The notes beneath the pieces were generated by a model, which was not told the DNA's origin, did not search any database, and worked only from the letters and a program-made list of their open reading frames with translations. Made by a program: the position numbers and the translations under genes. A stretch of 64,000 bases of DNA from an uncultured Bacilli bacterium. Its GTDB lineage: Bacteria > Bacillota_I > Bacilli_A > RF39 > UBA660. The stretch is from assembly GCA_934090735.1 (NCBI GenBank), contig CAKOJR010000002.1:1-64000 (forward strand), written 5' to 3'. Within the stretch, counting starts at the first letter, position 1. Each line of letters starts with the position of its first letter. Positions 9,310 through 17,733 of the stretch are shown piece after piece.

Positions 9310-9337
9310 AATATCACCTCTTCCCCCTAAATTATTC

Positions 9338-10024
9338 TTATATACGTTCGCAAATATAAATTGTTTGTGTTGTTTTATCTCCTTTTGTACAAGTTATAAG
9401 TGTTAACGTTGTTTTATTTTTATCTCTTTTAATTGCAACATCACCATCTTTTAAATCTGTATATATATTGGTTATAATATATGTATAATTTTTATTATTA
9501 TATGTTATATCAACTTTATCTCCTAGAGATAATTTATATAAGTTTTTAAAAAATGATATTGAACTAGTTCCTGAGTGTGAGGCAAGAATAAAATTTCCGT
9601 CTTCTTTATCAGGATAATCAGATTCTGGAACAATGTATATGTTGCGATTTACATTGTTATATTTAGAATCTTTACTAACAAACCCTCTTTTTAAGTCTAT
9701 TTTTGGTATAGATATGTTTCCAACATAATATTTTGTATAGTCGACACTAACTACTGGTTTTTTTGTAGTTGTAGGCGTTTCTACTGGCTCAGTGACTACA
9801 GATGGTTCTGTAGGTTCTTCTTCAGTTGGAACCTCATCTTCGTCAATTTCGTCTAAGCCTTCTATTTCGCTTGCAATTTGTTCATAGTATAGCTCATTCA
9901 TTTCATCAAACACTTCATGTTTTTTAGTGTTAAAATACGTGCTACCTAAAATACAAGTGCCTATAAATAGGACAAGTACTGATATAACAGTACTTATGTA
10001 TTTTCTTCTAGTTTTGTTTTCCAT
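9338..10024 (-). CDS. Sortase, probably dedicated to the upstream adhesin
   Basis: 228 residues: an N-terminal membrane helix (about 12-30), an acidic Pro/Thr-rich stalk (about 55-95), then a sortase beta-barrel opening with ISIPKIDLKRG. The catalytic histidine is in ASHSGTSS and the cysteine in LTLITC (Cys212). The place where sortases normally keep the catalytic arginine reads TTQTIYI, so Gln220 seems to replace it; Arg227 near the end could stand in. The start overlaps the end of the adhesin gene by 17 bases, implying translational coupling. The length suits small class A/D-type sortases; class C is unlikely because no lid motif is evident. Confidence 0.85.
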   Translation of the reverse strand: MENKTRRKYISTVISVLVLFIGTCILGSTYFNTKKHEVFDEMNELYYEQIASEIEGLDEIDEDEVPTEEEPTEPSVVTEPVETPTTTKKPVVSVDYTKYYVGNISIPKIDLKRGFVSKDSKYNNVNRNIYIVPESDYPDKEDGNFILASHSGTSSISFFKNLYKLSLGDKVDITYNNKNYTYIITNIYTDLKDGDVAIKRDKNKTTLTLITCTKGDKTTQTIYICERI

Positions 10025-12164
10025 TTCTATATAACATTACAGCACCAGCTGATACTACTAATGCACCAACGATGTATGTTATTGTACTTGATAATCCGGT
10101 TGTAGGTACTACAATGATTTCTGCTTCTTCTTTTTGGTTATAGATAGTAATTTCTACAGCGTCAACATATCCGTTTGAGCCTTTAATTTTTATTTTGCCT
10201 TCTTCATCTACTGTAAAGTAAATCTTTGTATCTGTTTTTTCATAACCACTTGGAGCTGCTTCTTCACTTAATACGTACTCGCCTTCATCAAGTGTAATAT
10301 AACTTGCACTATCAGTTGTAGTAATAGTTGCTACTGTTTCCCCTTTATTATTTTTAATCATTAAGATTGCTCCACTAACATACTGATTAGTTTTGCTATC
10401 TAATTTATTAATTTTAATAGCTGATTTATCAATAAGCTCATTTATCATCTTGATATGGTCTACTTTTGTATATTTACCATTAACAAATTCATATATATTT
10501 AGATCATCATCAACTTTAAATGTAATAGTTGTACTACTTAATTTATAGCCTTTAGGTGCAATAGTTTCAGTTAGTGTATATACACCTGGAGCTACTGTTA
10601 CATAATGTGCTTCACTAGTACTTACCCATTTTTCAACTACACTTCCTGATGAATCCTTAACAACAAGTGTTGCACCAGGAATTTCTTTTGAGCCAGTTAC
10701 GTCTGTTTTACTTATTTTTACTTTAGTTGATTTAATTTTTTCATCAACCATTTTGATAGTGAAACTTCCACTGGCACTAGTAACAACTACTTTCTCTTTA
10801 GCTGCTACTTTATATCCGTTTGGAGCTTCATCTTCTACTAATGTATATGTTCCTACAGGGATATCTTTAAATATTTTAGAAGAAGTTCCACTTGTCCATG
10901 TTTGATATAGCTTACTTGATGAACATGTTTTGTTAGTACAATCTTCACTATATAGTGATAGTTTTGCTCCTGCTACGTATTTACCATTTTCATCAACTTT
11001 ATTGATAGTTAAACTATTTTCTTCAATTTTATGGTCAACCATTTCTATTGAGAAACTTCCGTTATTAGATTTAATGTTAACATACTTTTTATCTGCTATT
11101 TCGTAGCCAGCTGGTGCGGATACTTCTACTAGTGTGTAGATTCCTTTTGGAATATTATAAAATATTTTTGCTGAATTTGTTGTTGTCCATGTCTTATAGA
11201 TGTTGCTTGATGAACAAGATTTTTTAGTACAGTCGCCATAGTATAATGCTAGTTGAGCACCTTTAACATAATTTCCATCTTCATCAACTTTATGTATTTT
11301 AAATATATTTTCATCTGGTTCTTCTGGTATCACTGGTGTTTTTGGTCTTGTTACGCTTAAATTTAATACTGCTGATACTGGTTTGTTTTCAGTATCTAAT
11401 TTACCATATAGTACATATTGATAACCAGAGCCATAATCATATTCATATGCTGTATTGATTGTGTAAGAACTACTAACTTTTACTTGGAAATTAATAGTTT
11501 TTCCTTCTGGTACTGAACTTTTTGGAACAGATACCTTAAAAGTATTACCTGATTTATTAGTAATTGTTGTTCCAGTTGGAGCACCAATTAAATCAATATT
11601 GTAGTTTGCAATTCCAAATGTTTTTACTGTAATAGTATCTGAAATATAATAAGAACCTTGTTCAGTGAACTTATTATTTCCACTTATACTAATTGAGCCA
11701 ATAACTTCTGAGTAATATCTAGCTCCTTCTACTAAATTATAGATTTTGCTATAAAGTGCATTAGAGTTACGTCCATTAGTGATTGTGTTTTTTGTAGCCT
11801 GGCTTATGTTGTTTGTGCCTGACCAAATATCTCTATACCACCAAACTGCAGTTTGCATAATGTAATAGTCTTTATATGCATCTCCTGTATTAGGTTTATT
11901 TTTTAAAATATAAACCATTCCTTTAGGTGCTTGTCCTTTTAGTCTGATTGTCATATTTGCAGGATATTTTTTTAATGCTTCTTCACAGTATAAATAAATT
12001 GAATCTGTTGTTTGTTTTACATATACTGTAGGAACTCCACTAATTAAATTAGATGACTTTCCTAAAGATGTTGTTTTGATTGTAGCTGGTGCTGCATCAG
12101 CTTTTAAGCTAAAACCAAATACGCTTAATAATAAAAATAATAATGTCAATATTTTCTTTTTCAT
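10008..12164 (-). CDS. Sortase-anchored adhesin: thioester domain plus four SpaA/Cna_B repeats
   Basis: 718 residues. A signal peptide (1-24, ending ADA) leads into a thioester-type domain: Cys60 in LYCEEA and Gln104 in IMQTAVWWY match the TQxA family, which forms an internal Cys-Gln thioester for covalent host binding. After a spacer come four SpaA prealbumin-like repeats from about residue 290, each starting K-V/T/L-D and ending L-V/T/S-E, the usual Lys and Glu of isopeptide bonds. The first two carry extra cysteine pairs (DCTKKSC, DCTNKTC), probably disulfides. The C-terminus is a sorting signal: VPTTG (686-690), a hydrophobic stretch and RNGKQN. A sortase gene overlaps downstream. Confidence 0.9.
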   Translation of the reverse strand: MKKKILTLLFLLLSVFGFSLKADAAPATIKTTSLGKSSNLISGVPTVYVKQTTDSIYLYCEEALKKYPANMTIRLKGQAPKGMVYILKNKPNTGDAYKDYYIMQTAVWWYRDIWSGTNNISQATKNTITNGRNSNALYSKIYNLVEGARYYSEVIGSISISGNNKFTEQGSYYISDTITVKTFGIANYNIDLIGAPTGTTITNKSGNTFKVSVPKSSVPEGKTINFQVKVSSSYTINTAYEYDYGSGYQYVLYGKLDTENKPVSAVLNLSVTRPKTPVIPEEPDENIFKIHKVDEDGNYVKGAQLALYYGDCTKKSCSSSNIYKTWTTTNSAKIFYNIPKGIYTLVEVSAPAGYEIADKKYVNIKSNNGSFSIEMVDHKIEENSLTINKVDENGKYVAGAKLSLYSEDCTNKTCSSSKLYQTWTSGTSSKIFKDIPVGTYTLVEDEAPNGYKVAAKEKVVVTSASGSFTIKMVDEKIKSTKVKISKTDVTGSKEIPGATLVVKDSSGSVVEKWVSTSEAHYVTVAPGVYTLTETIAPKGYKLSSTTITFKVDDDLNIYEFVNGKYTKVDHIKMINELIDKSAIKINKLDSKTNQYVSGAILMIKNNKGETVATITTTDSASYITLDEGEYVLSEEAAPSGYEKTDTKIYFTVDEEGKIKIKGSNGYVDAVEITIYNQKEEAEIIVVPTTGLSSTITYIVGALVVSAGAVMLYRNGKQN

Positions 12165-12210
12165 ACCAATTCCCTCTTTCTAAAAATACCTTTCCTTCTT
12201 TTTCGCCCAT

Positions 12211-12239
12211 ATAATACCATACTTTTACATAAAATGCAA
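12211..12239 (-). promoter_or_regulatory. Promoter of the adhesin-sortase operon
   Basis: On the minus strand, TTGCAT (12234-12239), a 17-base spacer and TATTAT (12211-12216) with an extended TGG before the -10. It lies about 50 bases before the adhesin start codon. Confidence 0.8.
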
Positions 12240-12268
12240 GTCTTTGTTCGCCTCCTTGTAATTATATG

Positions 12269-12305
12269 AAAAAAAACAAGTTATCTTGCATATCTATAAC
12301 TTGTT
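12269..12305 (-). terminator. Terminator of the polysaccharide deacetylase gene
   Basis: Minus-strand 10-bp perfect hairpin (arms 12296-12305 and 12275-12284, 11-base loop) followed by about eight U residues from 12269-12276. It overlaps the stop codon at 12281. Confidence 0.8.
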
Positions 12306-13432
12306 CCTACTTCTAAAATAATACCTTTACTTGCAAATAGTTCGGTTACACTTACAACCTGATACCCCTCTTCTTTTAATAAGGGCATTAATTCTTTTAC
12401 AGCATCTTTCGTGCTTTCATATAGGTCATGAAATAAAATAATGTCGCCTTCTTTGATATTACTCATTACCATATCTATTATTTTATCTTTGTTTCTGCTT
12501 TCCCAGTCGCGCGTATCTAAACTCCAAGTTACGATAGGGACACCTGCTTTTGCTTTGATTTTATCATTATATGAACCATATGGTGGTCTTAAATATGGCA
12601 TGTCTTTGCCAGTTATTTCCTTAAATATTGTATTATTATCATTTATTTTAGATAAATATTTTGATTCAGTTAGTTTGGTTAATTTTGAGTGGTCTGTTGT
12701 ATGATTAGCTATTTCGAAGCCTCTTTCTGATACTTCTTTTGTAACTTCTGGGTGAGCTTTAATATTGTAGCCTACTTCAAAAAATGTTGCACTGGCGTTA
12801 TATTTTTCTAAAATATCAACTATGTCTAGCGTATATTTACTCGGGCCATCATCGAAGGTAAAAGCTACTAGTTTGGCATTTTCTAAAATTGTATGCTCTT
12901 TATGGTAGTCATCATCTAGATTTAATGATATTTTAGTTGCTTCCATTAGTTCATTATTTACAATTTCAATATTTTTTATTTCTGCGTTGTCAGTAATATA
13001 AAAAGTCGTTGATTTGGCATTAAATAAAACATTAATTTTCGTGTAGTCAACTTTATCTATGTTTATTTCGGCATTATTTGTTTCAATTACTTCCTTGAGT
13101 TTATCTATATTAAATATCTCTTGAACTGATACCCTTTTATTTTTATTAAAAATTAAAGTTTCAACATTTTGTAATTTTTCATTATTATAAAATTTAAATA
13201 AAATAGTAGTATATTCATTAGATTTGCCAATTTCGTATTTTACACTTGTAATATCTTTGGATGTAGATTCTCTTAGAAATCTTTTTATTATAGCGTCTTT
13301 GTTATCTTTAAATACAGGGTAATCTATTTCAATATTTTGATCTACTTTTTTATTTGTTATTTGATATAAGATTAAACTTATTAGTAATAAGAAAATGACT
13401 GTTAATATGGTTGTTATAATACTTCTTTTCAT
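12281..13432 (-). CDS. Membrane-anchored polysaccharide deacetylase (NodB domain)
   Basis: 383 residues. An N-terminal membrane anchor (about 7-27) is followed by a 150-residue extracellular region of unassigned fold, then a complete NodB carbohydrate-esterase-4 domain (about 185-375). Motifs in order: TFDDGP, NHTTDHS (metal histidines), RPPYG, DTRDW and ILFHD. Family knowledge: such enzymes remove N-acetyl groups from peptidoglycan GlcNAc, conferring lysozyme resistance; the exact substrate cannot be read from sequence. Organisation (anchor, pre-domain, NodB) is like PgdA of Gram-positive bacteria. It is transcribed alone, with its own terminator. Confidence 0.9.
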   Translation of the reverse strand: MKRSIITTILTVIFLLLISLILYQITNKKVDQNIEIDYPVFKDNKDAIIKRFLRESTSKDITSVKYEIGKSNEYTTILFKFYNNEKLQNVETLIFNKNKRVSVQEIFNIDKLKEVIETNNAEINIDKVDYTKINVLFNAKSTTFYITDNAEIKNIEIVNNELMEATKISLNLDDDYHKEHTILENAKLVAFTFDDGPSKYTLDIVDILEKYNASATFFEVGYNIKAHPEVTKEVSERGFEIANHTTDHSKLTKLTESKYLSKINDNNTIFKEITGKDMPYLRPPYGSYNDKIKAKAGVPIVTWSLDTRDWESRNKDKIIDMVMSNIKEGDIILFHDLYESTKDAVKELMPLLKEEGYQVVSVTELFASKGIILEVGTSYRYAR

Positions 13433-13495
13433 ATAATGCTCCTATGCTTTTATTATACCCTTTTTAAAGAAAAAAACTAGGTATTAAAGAAAATT

Positions 13496-14329
13496 TTACA
13501 ATGTTTCTAAATAACTAGTCATGTGTTTTGCCCATAATTCATAATAAAAGCTCTTTGGATGAACTCCATCACTTGAATATGGTTTATCTTTGCCAGATAA
13601 GTATGGGCTATTTTCTAAAAAGGTTATTCCGTAAGAATTTGCTAAATCTTTTAAAGCATTATTAAACTCTATTTGATATGAAAACGAAGAGTCATTTTCA
13701 GTCTTTTTGATGCTTACTGGTAAAATAGAATTTATGATTATAGTTGTATTTGGAAGTTCTTCTTTAAGCATATTTAGAGTCTTAGTATATGCATTAATAA
13801 ATGACTTTGTTCTTCCTGTCCATAACTCTAAGTCGTTCGAGCCATAAGTTAAAAATAAATAACTAGGATTTAAGTCTTTAATTTTATCTAAGTCTTTATC
13901 CATATTATCTATTCTGCGTCCTCTATGCCATACAACATTATTATCGCTTAATACTCTATATGCTGTAAGTCCTTCTGCCATAGAATCACCGCAAACAACT
14001 GCGCTTTTTTCTGTGAATGTTTTTTGAATATCAGCAGTTGAAATATTGTCTATACTATAGTTATCATAGTTTTCAATATGGTATGGTAAATAGATATTGT
14101 CACTAATCTGCACTTCTTGCGTAGTTGTAGTGGTAGTTGTTTCCGTTGTGGTTGTTGTTTCGCTTGTAGTTGTCACTAATGTGGTTGAAAATGGGCTTGT
14201 ACTATCTTCTTCAATATCAGGCGTGGGAAATGTGTTTTCTTTATATGATAATTTAATTAGATAAATCAACAAGCCAAGCAGGATTGCTAAAAGTATTATT
14301 AGTCCCTTTCTAATAATTTCTTTATCCAT
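13496..14329 (-). CDS. SGNH/GDSL-type esterase or acyl-transfer protein
   Basis: 277 residues. An N-terminal membrane anchor and a Thr-rich linker (about 45-75) are followed by an SGNH domain. Block I is CGDSMAEGL (nucleophile Ser), block III is YGSNDLE and block V is SDGVHPK with the Asp-His pair. It is the last gene of an operon with MBOAT, DHHW and DUF4358 genes. In known systems an MBOAT passes acyl groups across the membrane and an SGNH or DHHW partner places them on the glycopolymer, so this is likely an extracellular acyltransferase or esterase. Eight bases separate it from the preceding DUF4358 gene. Confidence 0.85.
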   Translation of the reverse strand: MDKEIIRKGLIILLAILLGLLIYLIKLSYKENTFPTPDIEEDSTSPFSTTLVTTTSETTTTTETTTTTTTQEVQISDNIYLPYHIENYDNYSIDNISTADIQKTFTEKSAVVCGDSMAEGLTAYRVLSDNNVVWHRGRRIDNMDKDLDKIKDLNPSYLFLTYGSNDLELWTGRTKSFINAYTKTLNMLKEELPNTTIIINSILPVSIKKTENDSSFSYQIEFNNALKDLANSYGITFLENSPYLSGKDKPYSSDGVHPKSFYYELWAKHMTSYLETL

Positions 14330-14336
14330 AGTTAAC

Positions 14337-14792
14337 CTACTCGATATTTAAAAAGTTATCTTTGATTGTTTGGGCTAGTTCATCATCCATTACAAGCATT
14401 ACAACGTTGCCTCTATTAACAACTAATACGTTTTCTTCAGCTACTTCTACGCAGACCCATTTTCTTGGATTTACTTTTTCTTTAATTTCTTTCATTGCTT
14501 TATCAGCGTCTTTAGCATCATTAAGTCTTACTAAAACTACAGAGTGAGCAATGGAACTCATTATGGGTTCACTTGCTAGAGCTTCTTTATATTCAAATGA
14601 AACATCACCTAGATAGTAACTTAAGTTCTCATCAGTTACTTTAGTTGTTTCTAAGTCCGGTAGGTCATCACTTGGAATACCTGAATATACCGCTTTCATT
14701 ATTTTATCTAAAGATTTGTCTAAACCTTTTTTGTTTGAGCAACCTACTAGAAATGCACATAATACAATTAATACTATTGTTATTTTTTTCAT
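14337..14792 (-). CDS. DUF4358 lipoprotein
   Basis: 151 residues. A lipoprotein signal peptide with lipobox LVGC puts the lipidated cysteine at position 18. The body fits DUF4358: a conserved IMSSIAHSVVLVRL core and a Lys/Asp-rich helix. Function of the family is unknown; it recurs in Clostridia and Bacilli near envelope genes. Located between the DHHW and SGNH genes in an envelope-acylation operon, so a role as an extracellular accessory factor is plausible by context only. Confidence 0.8.
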   Translation of the reverse strand: MKKITIVLIVLCAFLVGCSNKKGLDKSLDKIMKAVYSGIPSDDLPDLETTKVTDENLSYYLGDVSFEYKEALASEPIMSSIAHSVVLVRLNDAKDADKAMKEIKEKVNPRKWVCVEVAEENVLVVNRGNVVMLVMDDELAQTIKDNFLNIE

Positions 14793-14807
14793 ATTTAACT
14801 TCCTTTC

Positions 14808-15872
14808 TTATTTTAATGAAAAACTATTGTTGATAATATTGATACTATATATGAATAATACATCATCGGGATTGGTTAAATCAATATCTAAAGTTTTTAA
14901 ATTATCAAATTTGACATATCTTAAGTCGATTACAAGAATTTCATGATAATTCTCGGCTAGAAAAGGTATGATTGAACTTCCATAAGAATCTCTGAAGACA
15001 ATTAATTTCTTACTTTCTACTTTATTGTTAATTATTTTAAGTGCTGGGGTAGCTCCTCCCAAGAATATGTCATAACTATCAATATTATTAAAATAGTCTT
15101 CGTTATAAACTTTATCTTCTTTATCTTTTTCATAGTTATAAACCCCCATACTTTCAATGGTTTCATTTGTTAAATAATTAATTTCATCAGCTTTTACACT
15201 AGAAACCTTGCGAGAATATAATGCTCCGTAAAATGGTGATAATGTTTTTTCAGTATATATGGAATTATTTTTTAAATTCATGGTGTTTTTTATTTTATCA
15301 GTTACTTTATCTAATTTGTTGCTTTTCCAGTGGATATCCGTTTTGTAATAATCATTTAAAGTCAATTCATCACTAATATCTATTTGCTTTATATTTTTAG
15401 CAAGTCCTTTTAATTTTTCATCAATTAAATTATAATCCTTTTTAATAATTCCTTTTTTGTAATATTCTTTATCTGGCACTTTTACAAAGTATACATTTGA
15501 CTTAAAATTTTGATTTATTTCATTAATTTTATTTACGAAATAATCAAGTGAGTTTTCACTGGTTTTTGTAATTTCAAAGAGGTATCCGTCCTTTTCATAA
15601 ACACCATTTTCTTCTTTTATATTAAATAAATATTTTGAAGTGACACCTTTTATTTTTCTGAAAGTATCACGAGCTGGCATTTGATCTAATGTGTAGTCAT
15701 CAAGTTCTGTAAAATATGTGCCGTTAGCTAGTTTCTCGTAGGTGATTGTTGGTGTTTGTTTTAGTTTACGACGCTCTGTTTTACTTATTTCTTTGTCTTT
15801 TATGATAATGCCAAAAATACCAATTAATGCGGTATAAAATATTAAAATTTTGGTTACTTTGTTATCTTTCAT
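14808..15872 (-). CDS. DHHW-family protein (AlgX/AlgJ-like), MBOAT partner
   Basis: 354 residues from the ATG at 15872. The frame is open to 15920, but GAGGT lies 4 bases before this ATG and the start then falls 7 bases after the MBOAT stop. One membrane anchor (about 6-24) precedes an extracellular SGNH-like domain of the DHHW type: TDIHWKSN gives the Asp-x-His, and VFRDSYGSSIIPFLA gives the nucleophile-serine block. By analogy with AlgJ/AlgX and other MBOAT partners it probably transfers acetyl groups to an exported polysaccharide or wall polymer. The next gene downstream (DUF4358) follows by 15 bases. Confidence 0.83.
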   Translation of the reverse strand: MKDNKVTKILIFYTALIGIFGIIIKDKEISKTERRKLKQTPTITYEKLANGTYFTELDDYTLDQMPARDTFRKIKGVTSKYLFNIKEENGVYEKDGYLFEITKTSENSLDYFVNKINEINQNFKSNVYFVKVPDKEYYKKGIIKKDYNLIDEKLKGLAKNIKQIDISDELTLNDYYKTDIHWKSNKLDKVTDKIKNTMNLKNNSIYTEKTLSPFYGALYSRKVSSVKADEINYLTNETIESMGVYNYEKDKEDKVYNEDYFNNIDSYDIFLGGATPALKIINNKVESKKLIVFRDSYGSSIIPFLAENYHEILVIDLRYVKFDNLKTLDIDLTNPDDVLFIYSINIINNSFSLK

Positions 15873-15879
15873 AATTACC

Positions 15880-17220
15880 TCAAAATCTAAAATATAAAAA
15901 TGGATTAAATGATGAATCAATAATATAAGATGTGGATAAAATTATCAGTAATAAGTAATAAATATATGATATTTTAGGGAACCTACCCTTAATAAGTTTA
16001 AATATATTAAAGGAAACTGCAAGACTAATAATTAAAATTAGTAAGTAATTTTTGATATAGAAAATAACTTCAGTATTTATTAGAGGAATGTTATTTAACC
16101 CAAACATACCTTTTATTGTTTTAAGTGCTCCAGATAAGTCTTCTGCATAAAAGAAGACGAAACCGATTATAACTAGGATATCCGTAATAATGCATGATAT
16201 GGTTGAGTGCTTATTTACAAAATTTTTAAATATGAATTTTTCTAAAATTAGAATTAAGCCAAAATACAAACCCCAAATAATAAAAGTGTAGTTTGCTCCG
16301 TGCCATAAACCGGTTAGAAGCCAGACTATTAAAATATTAATGATATTTTTTATGATGCTGCATCTATTACCACCTAAAGGAATATAGATATAATCTTTAA
16401 ACCAAGAAGTTAATGATATGTGCCATTTGCGCCAAAAGTCACTCATGCCTTTATTAAGAAATGGATAATTAAAATTTTCTTTAAAGTGAAATCCTAACAT
16501 AAGTGATAGACCTATTGCCATGTCACTATATGCAGAAAAATCTAAATAGAGTCTTAATATATTTAATAGAGCTACTAACCATAAGCTTATAATGGTATTT
16601 GCTGATGTAATAGACGTTATAAAAATAGTTAAAGTATCGGCAAGGATTACTTTTTTGGCAAGACCTATAATGAATCGTTTAGCACCGGCTTCTTTATCGT
16701 TATTTGTAATTTTTCTGTTTTCAAGTTCATCTTCGGCGTCAACATATCTAACAATTGGTCCTTCTATTTGATAGGTAAAAAGAAGTGTATATAAAAGAAA
16801 TTTTTTTAAAGTGATATTTTTTATTTTACCGTTATAAGTATCTACTAGAAAGCTTATCATTCTAAATGTTGTAAAGCTTATTCCTAGTGGTAAAATTAAA
16901 TCAAATAAATCTAGGTTTACGTTAGTTATGCTATTTATGATATCAATGAAGAAATTTAAGTATTTAAAGTAGAATAATGGTAGTAAGTTTAGAATTATAC
17001 CGAGCACTAGAACTGATTTGTTTTTAATTTTTTTACTTAAATAGAAGTTAACTATAGCGGTTGCAATTAATAGTGGTAAGAATTTAATGTCGCCATAAAT
17101 ATAAAAAAATAAACTAAAGATAATAAGAGTGGTATTTTGATATTTTTTAGGTAAAACATAATATAAAATTAGAAGCATTGGTAAAAAATAAAAAATAAAT
17201 GTTGTACCTGAAAAATTCAT
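15880..17220 (-). CDS. MBOAT O-acyltransferase (AlgI/DltB/PatA type)
   Basis: 446 residues with about ten membrane helices. The MBOAT core is clear: YSDMAIGLSLMLGFHFKENF, NYPF, FWRKWHISLTSWFKDYIYIP and the catalytic-histidine motif LTGLWHGANYTF. The AlgI-like FWRRWHISL pattern indicates polysaccharide O-acetylation rather than D-alanylation, and no dltA, dltC or dltD homologue is adjacent. First gene of the operon MBOAT-DHHW-DUF4358-SGNH; the ribosome site GGAGGG is well placed. A TATAAT-like -10 is present in the upstream spacer without a convincing -35. Confidence 0.92.
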   Translation of the reverse strand: MNFSGTTFIFYFLPMLLILYYVLPKKYQNTTLIIFSLFFYIYGDIKFLPLLIATAIVNFYLSKKIKNKSVLVLGIILNLLPLFYFKYLNFFIDIINSITNVNLDLFDLILPLGISFTTFRMISFLVDTYNGKIKNITLKKFLLYTLLFTYQIEGPIVRYVDAEDELENRKITNNDKEAGAKRFIIGLAKKVILADTLTIFITSITSANTIISLWLVALLNILRLYLDFSAYSDMAIGLSLMLGFHFKENFNYPFLNKGMSDFWRKWHISLTSWFKDYIYIPLGGNRCSIIKNIINILIVWLLTGLWHGANYTFIIWGLYFGLILILEKFIFKNFVNKHSTISCIITDILVIIGFVFFYAEDLSGALKTIKGMFGLNNIPLINTEVIFYIKNYLLILIISLAVSFNIFKLIKGRFPKISYIYYLLLIILSTSYIIDSSFNPFLYFRF

Positions 17221-17325
17221 ATTAACCCTCCTATTTTGTTGTTATTTTTATTATACACTATAATTAAGAAAAAAACTATTGTTTAAGGTTTTTTTGACAT
17301 TTTATTAAATTTATTAAAATTATTC

Positions 17326-17354
17326 TTGCACTAATATTTTTAATATGGTATATT
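17326..17354 (+). promoter_or_regulatory. Promoter of the tRNA operon
   Basis: TTGCAC (17326-17331), 17-base spacer, TATATT (17349-17354) with an extended TGG. The predicted start is about 20 bases before the first tRNA. Confidence 0.8.
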
Positions 17355-17379
17355 ATTTATTGTTAACGGAAGTTAATAT

Positions 17380-17456
17380 GGATCTTTAGCTCAATTGGTT
17401 AGAGCATCCGGCTCATAACCGGGCGGTTGTAGGTTCGAGTCCTACAAGATCCACCA
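17380..17456 (+). tRNA. tRNA-Ile2 (anticodon CAU, lysidine-modified); less likely tRNA-Met
   Basis: Complete cloverleaf: acceptor GGATCTT pairs with AAGATCC (17446-17452), discriminator A, CCA encoded at 17454-17456. The anticodon loop is CTCATAA, anticodon CAT. The body (acceptor starting GGA-CTTTAGCTCA, stem TCCGG, loop CTCATAA) resembles the minor isoleucine tRNAs of Bacillus and Mycoplasma as I recall them and not their elongator Met tRNAs, which begin GGCGG. TilS would convert C34 to lysidine so that it reads AUA, a common codon in AT-rich genomes. An automatic annotator would call it Met. Confidence 0.78.
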
Positions 17457-17461
17457 AACTT

Positions 17462-17546
17462 GCGGGTGTGGCGGAACTGGCAGACGCGCTAGACTTAGGA
17501 TCTAGTGGATATATCCGTGCAGGTTCAAGTCCTGTCACCCGCACCA
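17462..17546 (+). tRNA. tRNA-Leu (anticodon UAG)
   Basis: Acceptor GCGGGTG pairs with CACCCGC; discriminator A and encoded CCA at 17544-17546. The anticodon stem CTAGA/TCTAG frames the loop CTTAGGA, anticodon TAG, reading CUN codons. A long variable arm, typical of class II tRNA-Leu, is present. It starts 5 bases after the preceding tRNA in the same transcript. Confidence 0.93.
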
Positions 17547-17587
17547 AATTGATAATATACTCGATATTCTCGAGATAATGATATTAG

Positions 17588-17622
17588 CTACTTTCTATTT
17601 GTTTGGAAAGTAGTTTTATTTT
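17588..17622 (+). terminator. Terminator of the tRNA operon
   Basis: Perfect 8-bp hairpin (17588-17595 and 17606-17613, 10-base loop) followed by a T-rich run on the plus strand. The remaining 17623-17733 shows no gene. Confidence 0.75.
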
Positions 17623-17733
17623 GTTATTTTAAGAGTTTTCTTTAAAATATTTTATCTAATTATCGGTTAAAAAATAATCATTTATAATTAAAATTGATTC
17701 TTAACAGTTTGAAGAACGCATGTGTTTAATTAT

